Positions 62,325 to 64,000 of a stretch of 64,000 nt of DNA are shown here, one piece after another (the stretch's first letter is position 1; each line of letters opens with the position of its first letter). Position numbers and translations under genes: made by a program. The DNA is taken from positions 13,216,131-13,280,130 of the forward strand of contig OZ059894.1 in the NCBI GenBank assembly GCA_964057225.1. Direction: 5' to 3'. This stretch comes from Auanema rhodensis. Taxonomy: Eukaryota; Nematoda; Chromadorea; Rhabditida; Rhabditidae. The notes under the pieces were generated by a model. It saw only the letters and a program-made list of their open reading frames with translations, ran no database searches and had not been told where the DNA came from.

Positions 62325-64000
62325 ACAACACAAACTACTCAACGCTGACATTGACGCTCCAGCCGACGACGAAACAATTCGAAGATATTTTCCTATTGTC
62401 ATCACTTTTATTCCTATTATTATACCTTTTATTAGATGCTGTACAACAAACAAAAGAGAACTCCCATATATAAGAATTGAAGCAGAAGGCAGAGGACTCG
62501 TAGCTTTAGGGGATAGCGGAGCATCTGTTTTATATTTAAAGGAATCATAAGTACGCTATTTAGGAAAAGAGAATTTCAACTCAACTAAAATCTCTGCCAC
62601 CGCAGCAAATGGATCAATATTCAACTTTTTGGGTACAATAACGTTGGACATCGTTATTGCTGGATACCATCTTTCACACACATTTTTTATCTCTGAGGAT
62701 AAAAATTGTCCTACTGAAATGTTACTTGGTGTGGACATCATGAAAGCATTAGAAGAAAAAGGAATAACAACTTCTCTACAAGCTTTACGCAAGCAATTAC
62801 CAGTTGGAAACCATTTTCTACCATTATTATCCGCTAACCAAAAATGTTTTCGCATCAGTTCAGACACCGTGTCAATTATAATCTTTAGAGAATCAATTAT
62901 TCCTTCCAAAACTAAAGCGATGATTCGTCTACAATTGGCAAAAGAACTACAACCAAAACAATACGCTCTTATACGATGTGGAAATGGACCTATTCAATTC
63001 ACACCTACTTCTATCAAGACTTCACCACTCACAATATTTGCCATCAACACTGTAAATTATGAGGTTAAGTTAACAGGAAACACCATTATTGGAAAAGGAA
63101 AAATAGCAGAAGAAATTGGAATCCCACACATACCGGACTACATTCCACCTGAAGCAGATTGGTCAGATAAATTGCCTATTTTTGAGAAGAATCCTTTTGA
63201 TAATTTAAAATTCGAATCAACGGATCTATCTCAAAATCAATGTCAAAATTTCAAAACTATTTTAAAAAAATTCAAGAATGCTTTTTTCAACAAAGATCGG
63301 AACATTGGATTATTCGAAGGACCTATAGAACATTCAATCACTCTGAGAACCGATATGGATCTGCCCAAATCTCGATCATATCGATTTCCTTTGGGTAAAC
63401 AGGATGAAGTTGAACGTCAAGTAAAAGAAATGCTAGACCAAGGAGTAATAGAAACATCAACATCAAGTTTTACAAGTCCAGTCGTCTTAGTTAAGAAGAA
63501 AGACAACTCATTTCGCTTTGTAACGGACTTCCGTGCACTCAATAGTGTCACACAGAAACAGACTTATTCTATTCCTCATATACCAGAAATAATCGACAGC
63601 ACTGCAGGTGCTCGACACTTCACAAACATCGATCTCGTATCGGGATTTTTTCAAATTCCTTTACGTGAAGAAGACCGTCACCTCCCTGCATTTGTGACCT
63701 CATCAGGAGTTTATCAATATTGCAGAATGCCGATGGGTCTCTATGGAGATCCACATACATTTAAATCAGCTGTTCGCTATTTGCAAAATCAAGTGAAATG
63801 TCAACTTTTTGTTTATCTGAATGATCTACTCATCATATCAAACACAGCTGAACAACATCTTAAGGATATAGAAGAAGTGTTACAAGCTTTACAAGGATTA
63901 GGAATGAAAGCAAAACTAAGTAAATGCAAATTCGCAGCTACACAAGTTCAATTTCGTGGATTTATAATTGGTCGTAATGGAATACAACCTGATCCATCAA
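62305..64000 (+). CDS. Partial Pol: aspartic protease and reverse transcriptase, Ty3/gypsy-like
   Basis: Frame +1 relative to the end of the glycoprotein-like region, overlapping it by about 20 bp, and open to the window edge except for one TAA at 62548-62550. It starts with a hydrophobic segment (YFPIVITFIPIIIPFI). The protease has ALGDSGAS (catalytic Asp at 62512) and the flanking LLGVDIMKAL helix. RT has the usual Ty3/gypsy blocks: SFTSPVVLVKKKD, RFVTDFRALNS, FTNIDLVSGFFQIPL (Asp at 63631), MPMGL, and the active-site block as YLND (63814-63825). The first Asp of YxDD is thus Asn, a one-base change. With the stop in protease this makes the copy inactive, but it is far better preserved than the region before it. 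RNase H and integrase would lie beyond 64000. Confidence 0.88.

Noticed and set aside
62556..62909. Minus-strand ORF of 117 codons
   Set aside because: Antisense to the protease region, which has clear family motifs on the plus strand.

Overview
The window looks like animal, probably nematode, chromosomal DNA at the edge of a large AT-rich satellite array. The evidence is a tandem ~174 bp satellite filling most of the window, a BEL/Pao LTR retroelement with a phlebovirus-like glycoprotein (a combination known from nematodes, with C. elegans Cer7-type elements as precedent), and a decayed Ty3/gypsy-like element. The nematode call is an inference and no host gene was found.

Layout. 1-40056: satellite, about 230 monomers of 172-176 bp in a few sequence families, organised as nested higher-order repeats whose period changes along the array (about 1,044, 1,746 and 2,458 bp). 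40057-49280: a young BEL/Pao element inserted cleanly in the satellite, with a 5-bp target duplication (CCAAT) and LTRs that differ at one position that I can see. 49281-57925: the satellite resumes exactly where it was interrupted, with other higher-order periods (about 1,390 and 1,564 bp). 57926-58131: an older, truncated LTR piece of the same BEL family, which ends the array. 58132-64000: Ty3/gypsy-like remains: the end of an integrase, an LTR with an internal 212-bp tandem duplication, a long non-coding leader, a heavily broken glycoprotein-like region, and then a nearly open protease-reverse transcriptase frame that runs off the window.

The BEL element encodes Gag with three zinc knuckles, aspartic protease, reverse transcriptase, RNase H and integrase. 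In the same frame after integrase comes a two-part envelope-like glycoprotein whose second half resembles the class II Gc fusion protein of phleboviruses. After that an overlapping frame carries an unrecognised 341-codon ORF. This copy is defective despite its youth: a deletion fuses the 5' LTR to the middle of gag and removes the primer-binding site, and a second deletion plus frame change hits the start of the reverse transcriptase.

The gypsy-like part is the most unusual. Integrase is followed at once by an LTR, while the glycoprotein-like region lies between the LTR and protease, where Gag normally sits. Both observations fit an LTR / envelope-like / PR-RT-RH-IN / LTR order, which I do not know from described Ty3/gypsy elements. 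It needs comparison with intact copies elsewhere in the genome.
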